This document shows positions 1 to 8,119 of a DNA stretch of 61,355 bases, piece after piece. Each line of letters begins with the position of its first letter. Positions within the stretch are counted from its first letter, which is position 1. The notes beneath the pieces are model-generated. The model was given only the letters and a program-made list of their open reading frames with translations. It had not been told where the DNA came from and searched no databases. The stretch spans positions 1-61,355 of IMG/VR virus record IMGVR_UViG_3300025115_000011; one strand, given 5' to 3'. Made by a program: the position numbers and the translations under genes. The stretch comes from a virus.

Positions 1-333
1 AAGCACTGCAAGCGCACCTATTATTTCTTTTTCAAACAACATTGGTTCGCCGCCTACTATCTCGAGGTGCTCTATTTCGGGTAGTAAGTGCATTAACTCA
101 GCTAACAAGTTATTATTTCTAATAGATGTATTCGGAGTAGTTGAGGTAGCAATCTTTTTAGCAAGAGAGTTCCACTTACTCGACCATACCGGAGAACAGG
201 AAGCGCACTGCAAATTACAGGTATTTCCGAAAGCCAGAGTTAACATTTTTAACTTGTTGTTGACCCTGAATTTAGGAAATATTTGAGTAGAATCGTTAAC
301 CCGTTTACTTAATAATCCAGCGTCTTCGTCTTT
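1..333 (-). pseudogene. Radical SAM protein, core part in shifted frame, truncated by window edge
   Basis: Open in the frame -1 to the preceding fragment, with no start codon before an internal ATG at 246. It contains TLAFGNTCNLQCASC, the CxxxCxxC site that holds the [4Fe-4S] cluster and SAM, and later EIVGGEPML, the GGE motif of radical SAM enzymes. The two pieces together make a normal enzyme start. The C-terminus lies outside the window. Whether this is a pseudogene, a sequencing error or programmed -1 frameshifting cannot be decided from the sequence. Confidence 0.6.
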
Positions 334-521
334 TTACACCTAATACACTCATCCGGTAAAACTCCAGACATTAGTATGTCCATTGTGTTTCTTAGTAGAT
401 CAGACGAATTATATTCAGCGATGCTACCAACGAACGGCTTAGTGAATTTACAGCAAGGTTTTAGTGTTAGTTGTGGGCTGATGTCTAAGCTAACCCACGG
501 GTGTAGACACAACGGTTTCAT
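309..521 (-). CDS. Radical SAM protein, N-terminal part (frameshifted)
   Basis: Encodes 70 residues with several Cys (LKPCCKF, ECIRCKK), like the N-terminal segment of phage radical-SAM proteins that use a SPASM/twitch-like Cys set. The frame stops at TAA 309-311 just after ECIRCKK. The continuation (CxxxCxxC radical SAM site) lies in the -1 frame immediately downstream, so either one A is missing from the AAAAAG run near 329-333 or ribosomes slip there. The T-AAA-AAG context is close to, but not, the classical A-AAA-AAG slippery site. The substrate cannot be told. Confidence 0.55.
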   Translation of the reverse strand: MKPLCLHPWVSLDISPQLTLKPCCKFTKPFVGSIAEYNSSDLLRNTMDILMSGVLPDECIRCKKTKTLDY

Positions 522-568
522 ATAGTGTACAATTTAATAAATATATTTAACCTTAAAGGTAAAGCATC

Positions 569-814
569 TTGCAAAAAAAAACTAAGAGCATACTCGACGA
601 AATTGATAATCTTTTTGTACAAAGAGACAAAGAACACATCATTGAAAGTCGGGTAACTCACGTGATCCAGGGTGCAATCAATCTGATTAATCTAATTAGA
701 GAAGAGTATGATGCAGAAACCGCTTCGGAGTTAGAGAGAAGAATTATTAACAGTATTAAAGGGCAAGATTCCTCTAAATTTGCTAGAGGAATAAAGAGGG
801 TTAAAGGACAATAA
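569..814 (+). CDS. Small conserved phage protein, helical
   Basis: An 81-residue charged, helix-rich protein starting with TTG, preceded by a weak AAAGG-like site. Its stop is followed directly by the ATG of the next gene (TAAATG), so the two are co-translated. I do not recognise a domain. Position at the head of the packaged-protein/structural block suggests a virion or assembly role, which is inference only. Confidence 0.6.
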   Translation: MQKKTKSILDEIDNLFVQRDKEHIIESRVTHVIQGAINLINLIREEYDAETASELERRIINSIKGQDSSKFARGIKRVKGQ

Positions 815-1459
815 ATGAGCACACGACCGGACTTATTACGAAAGTATTCAGATTTACTTGAATCGAGCGAAACCGAAGTTGAAGAAGGGGTACTAGATTT
901 TCTAAAACACCCGTTAAACACGCAGGCCAGAAATGCATCTTCTGCTCAACGAGGACAAAACGAAAAAATTAAAAATACAGCTGATACTGCATTCACTAAG
1001 TGGAATCAAAAAGCTGCAAGCATTAATCACACCGGCACACCTCCTACTCCTGAGCAATTCGAGCAGTGGGTACAGAAATATTTTAAGTTAACTGTTCCGG
1101 TTGACCAAATGAACTTAAACTTAGATGACCCTAAATCAGTGTACAAAGCAATTACCCAGATGGCCGGTCATTACTATGCAGGCACAACACCAGCACCAGC
1201 ACCAGGTGGCACAACTCCCGCAGCTGGTGGCACAACACCAGCAGCAGCAGGAGGCACACCGCCAGCAGCAGCAGCAGGAGGCACACCGCCAGCGACAGCA
1301 TTTAACCCTGCAGACTTAACATCTGCAATCAACACTGCTCTTAACGATCCGAATCTAAAATGGAACAGAGAATTAAAAGCAGCAGTTAAAAACTTGTGGG
1401 TGCGTATGGGCGGAATTAAAGCAGAGTCTAAGACCACTAACAGAAAGATGGTAACGTGA
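815..1459 (+). CDS. Protein with Pro/Ala/Gly/Thr-rich linker
   Basis: 214 residues. The N-terminal half is helical and acidic (LLESSETEVEEG). Residues about 121-165 are a low-complexity linker of repeated GGTTPAA/GGTPPAAA units, and the C-terminus is a short basic domain (ELKAAVKNLWVRMGG). Such linkers join virion domains in T4-like phages. The linker is encoded by near-identical trinucleotide repeats, so it is prone to length change. The end overlaps the GTG of the next gene by 4 bp. No enzymatic motif seen. Confidence 0.65.
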   Translation: MSTRPDLLRKYSDLLESSETEVEEGVLDFLKHPLNTQARNASSAQRGQNEKIKNTADTAFTKWNQKAASINHTGTPPTPEQFEQWVQKYFKLTVPVDQMNLNLDDPKSVYKAITQMAGHYYAGTTPAPAPGGTTPAAGGTTPAAAGGTPPAAAAGGTPPATAFNPADLTSAINTALNDPNLKWNRELKAAVKNLWVRMGGIKAESKTTNRKMVT

Positions 1460-2229
1460 TCCTAAGTGAAGGCGGTAATGCAATTCCGGATTCTATTCCT
1501 GTACTTAAACAGTATATAGGACCTGTTGTCCGTAAAGCTATTTCCCTATTACCACCCGAACTGCAAGGAGCAGTACAAACTGACATTGGGTCGGCGGGAT
1601 ATAAAGCAGAGTCCGGTGACATCGATGTGTTCATTGACGCACAAGCAGTAATTGATCATTTTAAAACAGGCAACGACAAAAAGTCACCAGAGACCGCAGC
1701 AAAGAAAGCGTTGGAAGCACACTTCCTTTCTAAAGGGGTGCAAGCAAACGTTAAGGGCAGGAACGTTCACGTCGGTGTACCGTTTCCATCTGGTATTGCA
1801 CAAATTGACTTCATGGTTATTCCTGATTCCAAAGAAGTTGCACCGTGGCATCAGCATGGCCCTCGTGGTATGTACAACGAGCCGAACTTTAAAGGTAACG
1901 CAATATTCATTCTGATGAACAGCCTCGGTAAACCTTTGGGATTAAAGTTCGATGCATTTGGAGCAAAGTTATTACGACGAGATAACAACGAGATAGTAGC
2001 TCGTTCACGTGATGACGTTGCTAAGTTGTTACTGAATCCGCAAGCAACAGGCAATGACTTAAATTCAGTTAAGTCTATTTTAAATGCATTACGTAATGAT
2101 CCTCGTAAAGAAGAAAAGCTTGCACAAGCAAAAGATGATGCAGCCAAAGGATTGATTACGTTACCAGAGTCTATTCAAGAAGGCTCGGTAGCCTGGTTTA
2201 GTGCAGTAAAAGCATTACTAGTAAAATGA
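1456..2229 (+). CDS. Nucleotidyltransferase-fold protein
   Basis: 257 residues, GTG start overlapping the previous stop (GTGA). GSAGYKAESGDIDVFID (about residues 45-61) matches the G[GS]-x(n)-DxD signature of Pol-beta/MNT-type nucleotidyltransferases, with D55 and D57 as metal ligands. IAQIDFMV supplies the third acidic residue (about D118). It overlaps the tagged ADP-ribosyltransferase-like gene downstream by 4 bp. A second nucleotidyltransferase-like protein occurs at 53109. It could modify nucleotides, RNA or protein (AMPylation); the substrate is unknown. The N-terminus MILSE contains an L-x-E site but not the full MRAxEF tag. Confidence 0.65.
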   Translation: MILSEGGNAIPDSIPVLKQYIGPVVRKAISLLPPELQGAVQTDIGSAGYKAESGDIDVFIDAQAVIDHFKTGNDKKSPETAAKKALEAHFLSKGVQANVKGRNVHVGVPFPSGIAQIDFMVIPDSKEVAPWHQHGPRGMYNEPNFKGNAIFILMNSLGKPLGLKFDAFGAKLLRRDNNEIVARSRDDVAKLLLNPQATGNDLNSVKSILNALRNDPRKEEKLAQAKDDAAKGLITLPESIQEGSVAWFSAVKALLVK

Positions 2230-2873
2230 GAGCTAACGAGTTTTTAGCAGAGATGTATGCTGACGAGACGCCTGACCAAAAATGGGATCGATTGCAAATC
2301 GATAAATTAATAGATGCCTTGCGTACTAATTGTGCGCCGTACTTTAAAGAAACAAACCGTATTATGTATCGCGGCATAAATGCAGCAAGGATGCCAGACT
2401 TAGTATCAGTTGCATCTACTTCTAAAGAGAGATTTCCTAGGGATACCCCAAACATCCTTAATCAGTTTATTGTTGAATGGTTTGAGCAAAACGTTGGGAT
2501 TCCGTACCGCAAAGAACATACATTATTTGCTACTGGTTCACGATTGGAAGCCGACGGGTACGGAGCAGCATTTATGGTATTTCCAATCGGCGAGTTTGAG
2601 TATTGCTGGTCGCCAGTACACTCAGATTTGACTGACGCATTAGCCAGCATGTCGGGTAATAGTTTGCGTATGGATGAGATTAAAACTTCGGTGTACAAAG
2701 TGATGAATCGAGGGCAGTATGAATTTAACTTTGATTTAACTAGTGCAATTGATTCTAAGAATGAGATTATGATATATTGTAAACAATACTATGCTATAAA
2801 CTTTCATTCATTGACTGTTGATTATCGAACAAAGATCGATTTTAACCTATTTAAAGCTGAACTGTTTCGGTAA
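2226..2873 (+). CDS. ADP-ribosyltransferase-like protein with capsid-targeting-type tag
   Basis: 215 residues beginning MRANEFLAE, the tag shared by about 15 proteins here. It has the order expected of R-S-E ADP-ribosyltransferases: an Arg in IMYRGI (NAD binding), a LFATGSRLEADGYG segment like the Ser strand, then SKNEIMIYCKQYYAI with the catalytic Glu on a strand. It is clearly paralogous to 47398, 48464, 49075 and 49739, sharing YRG, FPIG.F.YCWS and E(I/V)MI. T4 Alt is a packaged ADP-ribosyltransferase with a comparable N-terminal targeting peptide. Family assignment is by eye. Confidence 0.6.
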   Translation: MRANEFLAEMYADETPDQKWDRLQIDKLIDALRTNCAPYFKETNRIMYRGINAARMPDLVSVASTSKERFPRDTPNILNQFIVEWFEQNVGIPYRKEHTLFATGSRLEADGYGAAFMVFPIGEFEYCWSPVHSDLTDALASMSGNSLRMDEIKTSVYKVMNRGQYEFNFDLTSAIDSKNEIMIYCKQYYAINFHSLTVDYRTKIDFNLFKAELFR

Positions 2874-2897
2874 ATATAGTAAAGGTAAGGTATTGAC

Positions 2898-3773
2898 ATG
2901 AGAGCAAAAGATTTTATTACAGAAAAAGCTGACTACAGCACAAGGATGGAAGCATACTCCCAACTTGAGTCTTTATACAGAAGAGTGTATGCCCCTCAAT
3001 TTAAAAAAGAAAAAGTTAAACCACTTAAACCAGAAGAGTTAGAGCCAACACTTAACCAAGCGGCACAGTTGTTAAAAATAACCGGTCGAGGCACTAAGAA
3101 TTGGGGCAGTGATTTTTCAGCCGGTTATCTATATGATAACATTGTTGTTGAGATCAGAAAGATACTAGCAAAGTCTGGCAATAACATTTTCCCGAACGCT
3201 AAAACAACTATTGGGTTCGCAAAAGAGTTAGCAGCATATTACGGCGGTAGATATACCTGGAGAAATCCAACAGTCTGGTCTCGCAGTACCGGCGGCAAAT
3301 ATGCCGATCCATCTACTCACATTGCGTTTGACTCTAAAGAAAAAGCAAATGACGTGTGGGCAGATTTAGAGAAACACGGTAAACGAGTTTATATTAAAGA
3401 CAGCCCATCCTCTGCTCCTCGTACCTACATTAAAATTGGTGGCTTACTTATTACCTGGTCAAGCAGAACCCGTGGAGCATTTAGCGATAACCCAGAGACT
3501 GAACACAGTTTCTCGGTTCAAACTACAAAGATTTTAAACAACTATTTAAGAACAAAGCAGGACATCACTGACCAACAGGCAGCAGCATTACAAGATATCG
3601 CAAACACTAAAAATGCTAATGCAATGGAAATGATTAAGGCCATTGTAGCAGTGTTTAAAGGCGAAGAAGAAGTTAAACAAGTTATTGCACAAAGTCAAAA
3701 AATTGCTCCTCAAGATAAGGCAAAACTTGATGCTATTATTGCTGGTGCACAGAACTTTAAGGAACCTGAGTGA
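2898..3773 (+). CDS. Putative packaged protein (MRAKDFITE tag), unknown function
   Basis: 291 residues beginning MRAKDFITE, followed by a Lys. The ITE ending fits the (L/I)-x-E cleavage rule of T4 prohead protease. The body is basic with an aromatic-rich middle (WRNPTVWSRSTGGKYADP) and an Ala/Gln-rich C-terminus. I recognise no catalytic motif. It follows the ADP-ribosyltransferase-like gene after a 24-bp gap holding a TAAATATA box, and overlaps the next gene by 4 bp. Confidence 0.55.
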   Translation: MRAKDFITEKADYSTRMEAYSQLESLYRRVYAPQFKKEKVKPLKPEELEPTLNQAAQLLKITGRGTKNWGSDFSAGYLYDNIVVEIRKILAKSGNNIFPNAKTTIGFAKELAAYYGGRYTWRNPTVWSRSTGGKYADPSTHIAFDSKEKANDVWADLEKHGKRVYIKDSPSSAPRTYIKIGGLLITWSSRTRGAFSDNPETEHSFSVQTTKILNNYLRTKQDITDQQAAALQDIANTKNANAMEMIKAIVAVFKGEEEVKQVIAQSQKIAPQDKAKLDAIIAGAQNFKEPE

Positions 3774-4906
3774 GAGCAAGTGAGTTTATAACAGAATCTA
3801 AGAAAACATTCCGTCTGAACGAAGTTGGGATGGCTCATGCTGAGGATATTATTTTCTACGAAGGTAGTAACGGAGCACTACGAGTAATTAATTCGTTTGC
3901 TAACTTACCAAAGAACAGAGATGAAGTGCTCACTATTAAGTGGGACGGGCAGGTTGCATTATTTGCAGGCCGTGAGAACGGGCAGTTTATTATGACTGAC
4001 ATGGCTGGTTGGACAGCTAAAGGATACAATGGCCTTTATACATCTGCAAAAGAGTTTTTAACACAAAAACGTAGCAAAGGCGGGAATGAAGAGTTTCTTG
4101 CAAAAATAGAAGCACTATGGCCAATTATGGAATCAGCAGTGCCACTAAACTACAAAGGTTTTGTTAAGGGCGATGTTATGTGGTGGCCTGGTAACCTTAA
4201 AGAAAACAACAACCGTTGGGTGTTTGGTGAAGGAACAACCACGTACGAAATCGATAAAGACTCAACCTTAGGACACCGTGTCGGCCAAGGCGAAGCAGGT
4301 TTTGCGGTACATGGTTACACTCCGTCTACTCAAGATAAAACGCCAACTCCTATTAAGAATATGGCAGGGTTAAACCCTAACGGCCGTTTGTGTATTCTCG
4401 GACCTGAGATTAAAGTTGAAGGGGATATTCAACTTAACAAAGGTAAGATCAAGGAAGCAAAAGATTATGTTAGAAAGAATGCAAAAGCAATCGACTCGTT
4501 CTTAGACGAAGCAACGCTTAAAGCAAACAAAATGTCAGGACTTCCTGACATGTTATATACCTTCGTTAACCAACAAGTAAAAACACGAGACTTATCTGGT
4601 TTAGCAACAAAGTTCTTACCATGGGTAGCACAGAATCCTAAATTATCTAAACCAATGATACAGAAGGTAACCGAATACGTGACTGCAAACAGTGCGGGCC
4701 TGCAAGCAATCTTTAATGTGTTCGATGCTGTGACTTATCTAAAGCATGATATTATTAATCAGCTTGACTCACACGAAGGGCCTATCCATGCACATATTAA
4801 AGGTGCACGAGGCGGCGAAGGTTATGTAGTGTCATCCACGGAAGGTCCGATTAAAGCAGTAAACCGCACACACTTCTCAGCAGCTAACTTTGCTAATCAC
4901 GAATAA
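3770..4906 (+). CDS. DNA/RNA ligase-like protein with capsid-targeting-type tag
   Basis: 378 residues from a GTG start, N-terminus MRASEFITE. TIKWDGQVALFAG (K57) resembles motif I (KxDG) of ATP-dependent nucleotidyltransferases such as ligases, GFVKGDVMWW resembles motif III/IIIa, and GEGYVVSS...IKAVNR near the C-terminus resembles motifs IV (EG-hydrophobic) and V. A lysyl-AMP ligase/capping-like role is plausible. Stop and next start overlap (TAATG). If the tag works as proposed, the enzyme would be injected with the DNA. Confidence 0.6.
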   Translation: MRASEFITESKKTFRLNEVGMAHAEDIIFYEGSNGALRVINSFANLPKNRDEVLTIKWDGQVALFAGRENGQFIMTDMAGWTAKGYNGLYTSAKEFLTQKRSKGGNEEFLAKIEALWPIMESAVPLNYKGFVKGDVMWWPGNLKENNNRWVFGEGTTTYEIDKDSTLGHRVGQGEAGFAVHGYTPSTQDKTPTPIKNMAGLNPNGRLCILGPEIKVEGDIQLNKGKIKEAKDYVRKNAKAIDSFLDEATLKANKMSGLPDMLYTFVNQQVKTRDLSGLATKFLPWVAQNPKLSKPMIQKVTEYVTANSAGLQAIFNVFDAVTYLKHDIINQLDSHEGPIHAHIKGARGGEGYVVSSTEGPIKAVNRTHFSAANFANHE

Positions 4907-5976
4907 TGTTTGACTTTGATGGGTTAGTATTAAAACCTACTACTAATTTATCAGAAATAACATCATTGAGTCAAGACCCTGTTTTAGTTAATGATCATAT
5001 TTCTACTTTCACTTTAAGTGACGGTGAAAAGAGCAAAGCACATAATTCATCTTTTGATAATGTTGTATCTTTAAATCCTTCTTCTACTTTTATATTTGAC
5101 CATTATATACATTTAGATAACATACCGAATGCAATTTTCTTAAATTACTTTTTTCTTATTACTGTTCGAGAATTCATTCCAACATACATCTTTTTGCCTA
5201 AAGAAAGAGAAGTTACGAATCATTTTACTACATTAATAAACCGTATGCGCCCAACCAGGGCATTAGTTAGTTGTTGGGTTGCAAACAAATGCAGAACTAT
5301 ACCATTCGAATATAGTTTGCATAAAAATAGTGAATTACTTGGGCAAATATTACTTGCAACAGATTCGTACGGGTTAAGGACTAATAGGTTATTACAGCCG
5401 AATTTTTACGACACCGATTGTATTGCAAGTAAGGATCAGAAAGTAGTTAAGTTTACGTCTAACCTAGATAACTTTTTAAGCATTAGGAAGCAATTCTACA
5501 ATCAGTCAGTGTTAAGTTTAGTTACCGAGCCACCATTTAACGAACTTGGTATTATGTTTACTGAAAAAACAATACAGGCTTGGTATGCAGGGCATTTTGT
5601 AATCTGGGTAGGAGGTTATAAAGCAGCCGAGTATGCAAAAAAACTTGGATTCGACACGTTTGACGATATTATCGACCATAGTTACCAATATATCGAAGAT
5701 CCAGTTAACAGAAGCATAATGTCTTTAGTGTTAAACAAAGATTTAATCTTTAACTTAACCAGGCAGAAAGAATTGTATGTTAACCATTACGATAGAATTG
5801 AACAGAATGTTTTGTTACTTAAAGACATTAACCGATTAAAGCAAAATACAATAAATATAAATGATGCAGTAATGTGGGATAAGTTTTCCAACAATCCGCA
5901 CAACACGCTATATCAACAATGGGAAAAGAATCTATTTGTCAATGAAGAATACACCGTTTATACAAGAATTAGTTGA
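4906..5976 (+). CDS. Glycosyltransferase-like protein (weak)
   Basis: 356 residues, very AT-rich. The C-terminal part has TEPPFNELGIMFTEKTIQAW followed by an AGHFVIWVG strand and LGFDTFDDIIDHSY. This order (acidic residue, TEKT, retained hydrophobic strand, GFxTF) matches the C-terminal region of phage glycosyltransferase-like proteins, including the one at 30418-31575. The N-terminal region is not recognised. The sugar and acceptor are unknown. Overlaps the next gene. Confidence 0.5.
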   Translation: MFDFDGLVLKPTTNLSEITSLSQDPVLVNDHISTFTLSDGEKSKAHNSSFDNVVSLNPSSTFIFDHYIHLDNIPNAIFLNYFFLITVREFIPTYIFLPKEREVTNHFTTLINRMRPTRALVSCWVANKCRTIPFEYSLHKNSELLGQILLATDSYGLRTNRLLQPNFYDTDCIASKDQKVVKFTSNLDNFLSIRKQFYNQSVLSLVTEPPFNELGIMFTEKTIQAWYAGHFVIWVGGYKAAEYAKKLGFDTFDDIIDHSYQYIEDPVNRSIMSLVLNKDLIFNLTRQKELYVNHYDRIEQNVLLLKDINRLKQNTININDAVMWDKFSNNPHNTLYQQWEKNLFVNEEYTVYTRIS

Positions 5977-6514
5977 GGCACGTTTATATAAAGGTGAAAG
6001 TACCCTTAAAGGTAAAACCGCCAAAGAGATCGCGTCTATTGTATTTTTAATGATTATGACTTTAGAAATACTTCGGCACGAAAGCCCGTCGTATGCTAAA
6101 AAGTATGTTGAGAACACTTTCCAGTTTGGTGAGTTCAACTCAATGAGATCAGTTATGTCTGACTTAGGTAATTTACTTGCAGTACTGTCTAACCAAAAAG
6201 ATTATGACAACACTATTAAAGCTGACTTCGGGATTAATATTCCGTTCTTGCAGTTAAAACGGTACTTAATGGATATGAAGAACGGGAACAAAACCTCGTC
6301 GGTAGATAAAACTTTCTTCTTAAAGTTAGAAGACTTCCTTAAGGTTAACGAGAGTTTGCATAAAACAATTCGCCGTTATGTAACTAACTGGGATACTACC
6401 CAAGCAGCAGAGAAGAAGAACGTAGTAGAGATTATTAAGCGAGAGTTTAACACCAGATCAAACTACAACGACATATACCTACATTTAAAGTCTGAATCTC
6501 TTACATTCAAATAG
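5942..6514 (+). CDS. Conserved phage protein, helical
   Basis: 190 residues from ATG 5942; an in-frame TTG at 5936 is an alternative start. The N-terminus MKNTPFIQELVEARLYKGES looks like an internal-head protein start, with hydrophobic and acidic residues spaced as in targeting peptides but without the MRAxEF pattern. The remainder is alpha-helical and Lys-rich. It overlaps the preceding gene by 35 bp. Function not recognised; head core or assembly factor is a guess. Confidence 0.55.
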   Translation: MKNTPFIQELVEARLYKGESTLKGKTAKEIASIVFLMIMTLEILRHESPSYAKKYVENTFQFGEFNSMRSVMSDLGNLLAVLSNQKDYDNTIKADFGINIPFLQLKRYLMDMKNGNKTSSVDKTFFLKLEDFLKVNESLHKTIRRYVTNWDTTQAAEKKNVVEIIKREFNTRSNYNDIYLHLKSESLTFK

Positions 6515-6535
6515 ACGCCAATTTTTGTCGCAAAT

Positions 6536-6543
6536 GATAAATA
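6536..6543 (+). promoter_or_regulatory. Putative T4-type late promoter (GATAAATA)
   Basis: GATAAATA differs from the T4 late -10 consensus TATAAATA at the first base. It lies 45 bp before the gene at 6588, leaving a leader with a good AGGAG site, and the unit ends in a strong terminator. Confidence 0.5.
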
Positions 6544-6587
6544 TCTATATGCAAAAATAATTTGCAAATATATTTAGGAGATTTATT

Positions 6588-6920
6588 ATGCCAACAGTAC
6601 AGAGAGTAAGCGGCGACGCAAAACACGTAGTATACACAGATATGGGTTCAATGGTTGCACCAGGTATCGGTAAGTACCCAGTTGCAGTTAAAGTAACTTT
6701 AGCAGCAGCAGCAGGAGGCAACTTAGCTTTAGGCGGCAACGTTGAATCAGCATTACGCATTTTACAAGTTAAAGGTACAACATTAGTTTACCAAGTTAAC
6801 GGTACAAAGTTAAGCGTTTTAATGGAAGCAAGCGGTTGGGTTGACGATGCAGAGATGTTAGCAGCATTAGGTGCTTTAGCATCAGCAGTTAGCACAGCAG
6901 GTGGTTTCGAGCTTGCTTAA
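6588..6920 (+). CDS. Small structural-type protein, monocistronic
   Basis: 110 residues, Ala/Gly/Val-rich and beta-strand-like, with no enzymatic motif. It has its own late promoter box, a strong AGGAG ribosome site 7 nt before ATG, and a rho-independent terminator 20 bp after its stop. That arrangement is typical of a highly expressed virion component such as a capsid decoration or small tail protein. Identity is inferred from context only. Confidence 0.6.
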   Translation: MPTVQRVSGDAKHVVYTDMGSMVAPGIGKYPVAVKVTLAAAAGGNLALGGNVESALRILQVKGTTLVYQVNGTKLSVLMEASGWVDDAEMLAALGALASAVSTAGGFELA

Positions 6921-6940
6921 TTAAAAGTTAAGTACAAAGA

Positions 6941-6968
6941 AAAGGCAGTTTTATAACTGCCTTTTTTT
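6941..6968 (+). terminator. Rho-independent terminator
   Basis: AAAGGCAGTT-TTAT-AACTGCCTTT forms a perfect 10-bp stem that runs into seven T. It closes the transcription unit of the 110-residue protein. Confidence 0.9.
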
Positions 6969-6991
6969 ACGGCCATAAATATTGGCATCGT

Positions 6992-7459
6992 ATGAATTTT
7001 AGTGACTCTGATCCGTTGTTGCAGTTATACATGGGGTTTACCCTTGTTGACATCACGCAGACAAAAATTACTAACGTTAAAGATTCGGCCGCTAACCCTA
7101 AGGGCAGAAACCAGCAGAGAAACTGGGAAGCATTAGTGCAAGTTCTAGGATTACGTGCTCAACCAATCATTCTTGAATACTTAGGAGTCGAAACAGAAAC
7201 GTTATCAAGTTACGAGTTTGGTAAATTATACACTGGAACCCATAAAGTGTGGGGGTTTAAATTTGGAGTAGAACACGCAGGTGTTTATGACGGTGCATAT
7301 CCTTTTAGTGTGTTAAATTCAGATTGCAACAAAGTTCCGGTGGTTGCAAACTTAGATGAAACCATACAACTATCTAACTCTATTTTCTCAACCGAAGGCG
7401 AAACTAAGAACATATATTTTAGTGTTTTACAAAACATAAATACACAATGCGAATTGTAG
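6992..7459 (+). CDS. Conserved phage protein, unknown
   Basis: 155 residues. A CATAAATA box ends only 10 bp before ATG, so a late transcript from it would be nearly leaderless. The sequence includes PKGRNQQRNWEALVQVLGLRAQP and a beta-rich second half. It lies in the structural-gene run and overlaps the next gene by 13 bp. Not recognised; a small virion or assembly protein is possible. Confidence 0.55.
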   Translation: MNFSDSDPLLQLYMGFTLVDITQTKITNVKDSAANPKGRNQQRNWEALVQVLGLRAQPIILEYLGVETETLSSYEFGKLYTGTHKVWGFKFGVEHAGVYDGAYPFSVLNSDCNKVPVVANLDETIQLSNSIFSTEGETKNIYFSVLQNINTQCEL

Positions 7460-7659
7460 AACTATTGAATAATTTATCGGTTCCTTTAACAAATGAGGAA
7501 TCGGAGATATTAGATAAGTTTGCTAACCTAACAGAGATTAGCAAGTCGTCTCTTGATCCTAGAGAGCAGTTACTAGCTAATCAGCTAGTAAACAAAGAAG
7601 TCTTAACTAGAAAAAATAATGGCCAGCAAATCATCTACAAAAAGAAAATCCGCTCCTAA
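7447..7659 (+). CDS. Small phage protein
   Basis: 70 residues (MRIVELLNNL...), helical with a basic C-terminus YKKKIRS. Its start overlaps the previous gene's end and its end overlaps the next gene by 41 bp, showing tight translational coupling. An ATAAATAC box sits directly before the ATG. The N-terminus resembles but does not match the MRAxEF tag. No known domain. Confidence 0.55.
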   Translation: MRIVELLNNLSVPLTNEESEILDKFANLTEISKSSLDPREQLLANQLVNKEVLTRKNNGQQIIYKKKIRS

Positions 7660-8110
7660 AAAGAAAAGCGTCTCGGCTGATGTAGTAATTGAGAAAGCTA
7701 GGTCTCTATTAGAAACCGAACGAGACACTTTTATTGTTACAAAGATCTCTGACTCTCAATATAAAGTAGGTAACTTTTTAGTTACTGAAGATAACGGGTG
7801 CTGGTGTGTTAATAATAAAAAATTTAACTTTCGTATAAATGCGGTAGCATACTGTGCATTAGTTCATGTAGGGTATGGAAATAACGCAAACACCGTTTTT
7901 GACCTAGACAGCAAAGTGTCTCGGTTACTCAATGAAAAACTACTATTCGAACAACGGTTAGTTAACTCGATTCGAGTTAAAGATGACTGGAAAATGCAGG
8001 TATACAGTGCAAGGTATGCTGATGTTAAAGCTCATCTGAGTAAGCATCAAATCGAATTGCAGAAAACTTTAAACCTTGCTAAATACATTAAATTATGGTC
8101 TGACCAATAA
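7619..8110 (+). CDS. Basic phage protein, unknown
   Basis: 163 residues with a very basic Ser/Lys N-terminus (SSTKRKSAPKKKS), then a globular part with two neighbouring Cys/Trp (NGCWCVNNKKF) and a helical C-terminus. The basic tail could bind nucleic acid or head core components. It overlaps the previous gene and is followed 9 bp later by the core-like gene. Function not recognised. Confidence 0.55.
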   Translation: MASKSSTKRKSAPKKKSVSADVVIEKARSLLETERDTFIVTKISDSQYKVGNFLVTEDNGCWCVNNKKFNFRINAVAYCALVHVGYGNNANTVFDLDSKVSRLLNEKLLFEQRLVNSIRVKDDWKMQVYSARYADVKAHLSKHQIELQKTLNLAKYIKLWSDQ

Positions 8111-8119
8111 GGAACAAAC

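Noticed and set aside
1181-1310. Short tandem GC-rich repeats that might look like a CRISPR or minisatellite
   Set aside because: They keep the reading frame and encode the Pro/Ala/Gly/Thr linker of the 815-1459 protein; no unique spacers of constant length.
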